Below, one piece after another: positions 6,364 to 6,658 of a DNA stretch of 6,658 bases. Origin of the DNA: Nitrospirales bacterium (GTDB lineage: Bacteria; Nitrospirota; Nitrospiria; Nitrospirales; UBA8639); the NCBI GenBank assembly GCA_013817135.1, contig JACDDF010000128.1, positions 1-6,658 on the forward strand, in the 5' to 3' direction. How positions within the stretch are numbered: position 1 is the first letter of the stretch; every line of letters begins with the position of its first letter. The position numbers were made by a program, and so were the translations under genes. The notes under the pieces were generated by a model that saw nothing but the letters and a program-made list of their open reading frames with translations, made no database searches and had not been told where the DNA came from.

Positions 6364-6618
6364 CTATGAATTTCTCGCGGCGTGGAGGCTGCGAATTTCC
6401 ACAAGAATATCCCTGGCTTGTTCGGCAGCCCCATGTATTTTCTCCAATTGTCGCTTCAGCTGATCATCGTCGCACCGACGGAGCGCTAATTCGGAAAATA
6501 CCACAATGGGAAGCAATTTATTGGAGAGCGAATGCAATAATTTCCCATTTTGTGCAGAATCATCTACCAAAACAGACAAAGAAGTGTTTACAGAGGATGC
6601 CGATTGTTGAGTCATCAT
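6364..6618 (-). CDS. small DHp-like (histidine-kinase phosphoacceptor domain only) protein
   Basis: This is an 84-residue protein of uncertain function. Residues 26-78 resemble the dimerisation/phosphoacceptor helices of histidine kinases of the HxLxN type: LLHSLSNKLLPIVVFSELAL, then a second helix QLKRQLEKIHGAAEQARDILVEIRSL. H29 would be the phosphoacceptor, with N33 and P37 in the usual positions. The acidic residue that normally follows the His (HE or HD) is Ser30, which may impair classical phosphotransfer. No ATP-binding (HATPase) domain, receiver or membrane segment is present; the first 25 residues are polar, Ser-rich and probably disordered. Two ATGs are possible (6618 and 6615); AAAGGGA at 6624-6630 lies 5 or 8 nt upstream respectively. 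The intact start, ribosome binding site and stop argue for a real small gene rather than a remnant. It may be the first gene visible of the tPilZ-lipoprotein transcript. Confidence 0.65.
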   Translation of the reverse strand: MMTQQSASSVNTSLSVLVDDSAQNGKLLHSLSNKLLPIVVFSELALRRCDDDQLKRQLEKIHGAAEQARDILVEIRSLHAARNS

Positions 6619-6623
6619 GTCGT

Positions 6624-6630
6624 TCCCTTT
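6624..6630 (-). promoter_or_regulatory. ribosome binding site of the DHp-like gene
   Basis: AAAGGGA on the - strand, 5 nt before ATG 6618 and 8 nt before ATG 6615. It supports the 84-residue ORF as a genuine gene but does not decide between the two adjacent ATGs. Confidence 0.65.
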
Positions 6631-6658
6631 CAGCTGTTTCCCCAGAGAAATGTAGGAT

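Noticed and set aside
1..6658. CRISPR array, tRNA, insertion sequence or attachment site
   Set aside because: I saw no regularly spaced direct repeats, no cloverleaf-like RNA gene, no transposase frame and no flanking inverted repeats. Coding sequence fills nearly the whole window.

Overview
The window looks like ordinary chromosomal DNA of a Gram-negative bacterium, roughly half G+C. The signs are a Lon protease, a thiamine kinase, a lipobox-bearing lipoprotein with a CsgG-like domain, and a PilZ-type protein. The lineage cannot be fixed from the sequence. A Nitrospirota-like organism is a guess from general gene style, not a call. I see no tRNA, rRNA, CRISPR array, insertion sequence or phage gene.

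Left half, + strand (2-3929): the C-terminal 284 residues of Lon run in from the left edge. Lon is followed 9 nt later by thiL (thiamine-monophosphate kinase), then by a small DUF2062 membrane protein. These three are tightly spaced and probably co-transcribed. After a 124-nt gap comes a complete SAMHD1/COG1078-type HD-domain phosphohydrolase, a likely (d)NTP or nucleotide hydrolase. It may have its own promoter, but I see no convincing one.

Right half, - strand (6618-3995): three genes are read in the order (i) an 84-residue protein resembling only the phosphoacceptor (DHp) part of a histidine kinase, (ii) a 201-residue protein resembling the atypical tPilZ fold, with degenerate c-di-GMP motifs, and (iii) a 561-residue lipoprotein with an N-terminal CsgG/FlgO-like domain and a long C-terminal region I do not recognise. 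The lipoprotein's true start is a TTG (5680) that overlaps the tPilZ stop in the 8-nt string TTGATTAA. The longest open frame would start inside the tPilZ gene and hide the signal peptide.

The two halves converge with a 65-nt gap (3930-3994) that holds no clear terminator. The most interesting part is the right half: a possible signalling-to-envelope module in which a second-messenger-type regulator is translationally coupled to an outer-membrane-type lipoprotein of unknown function.
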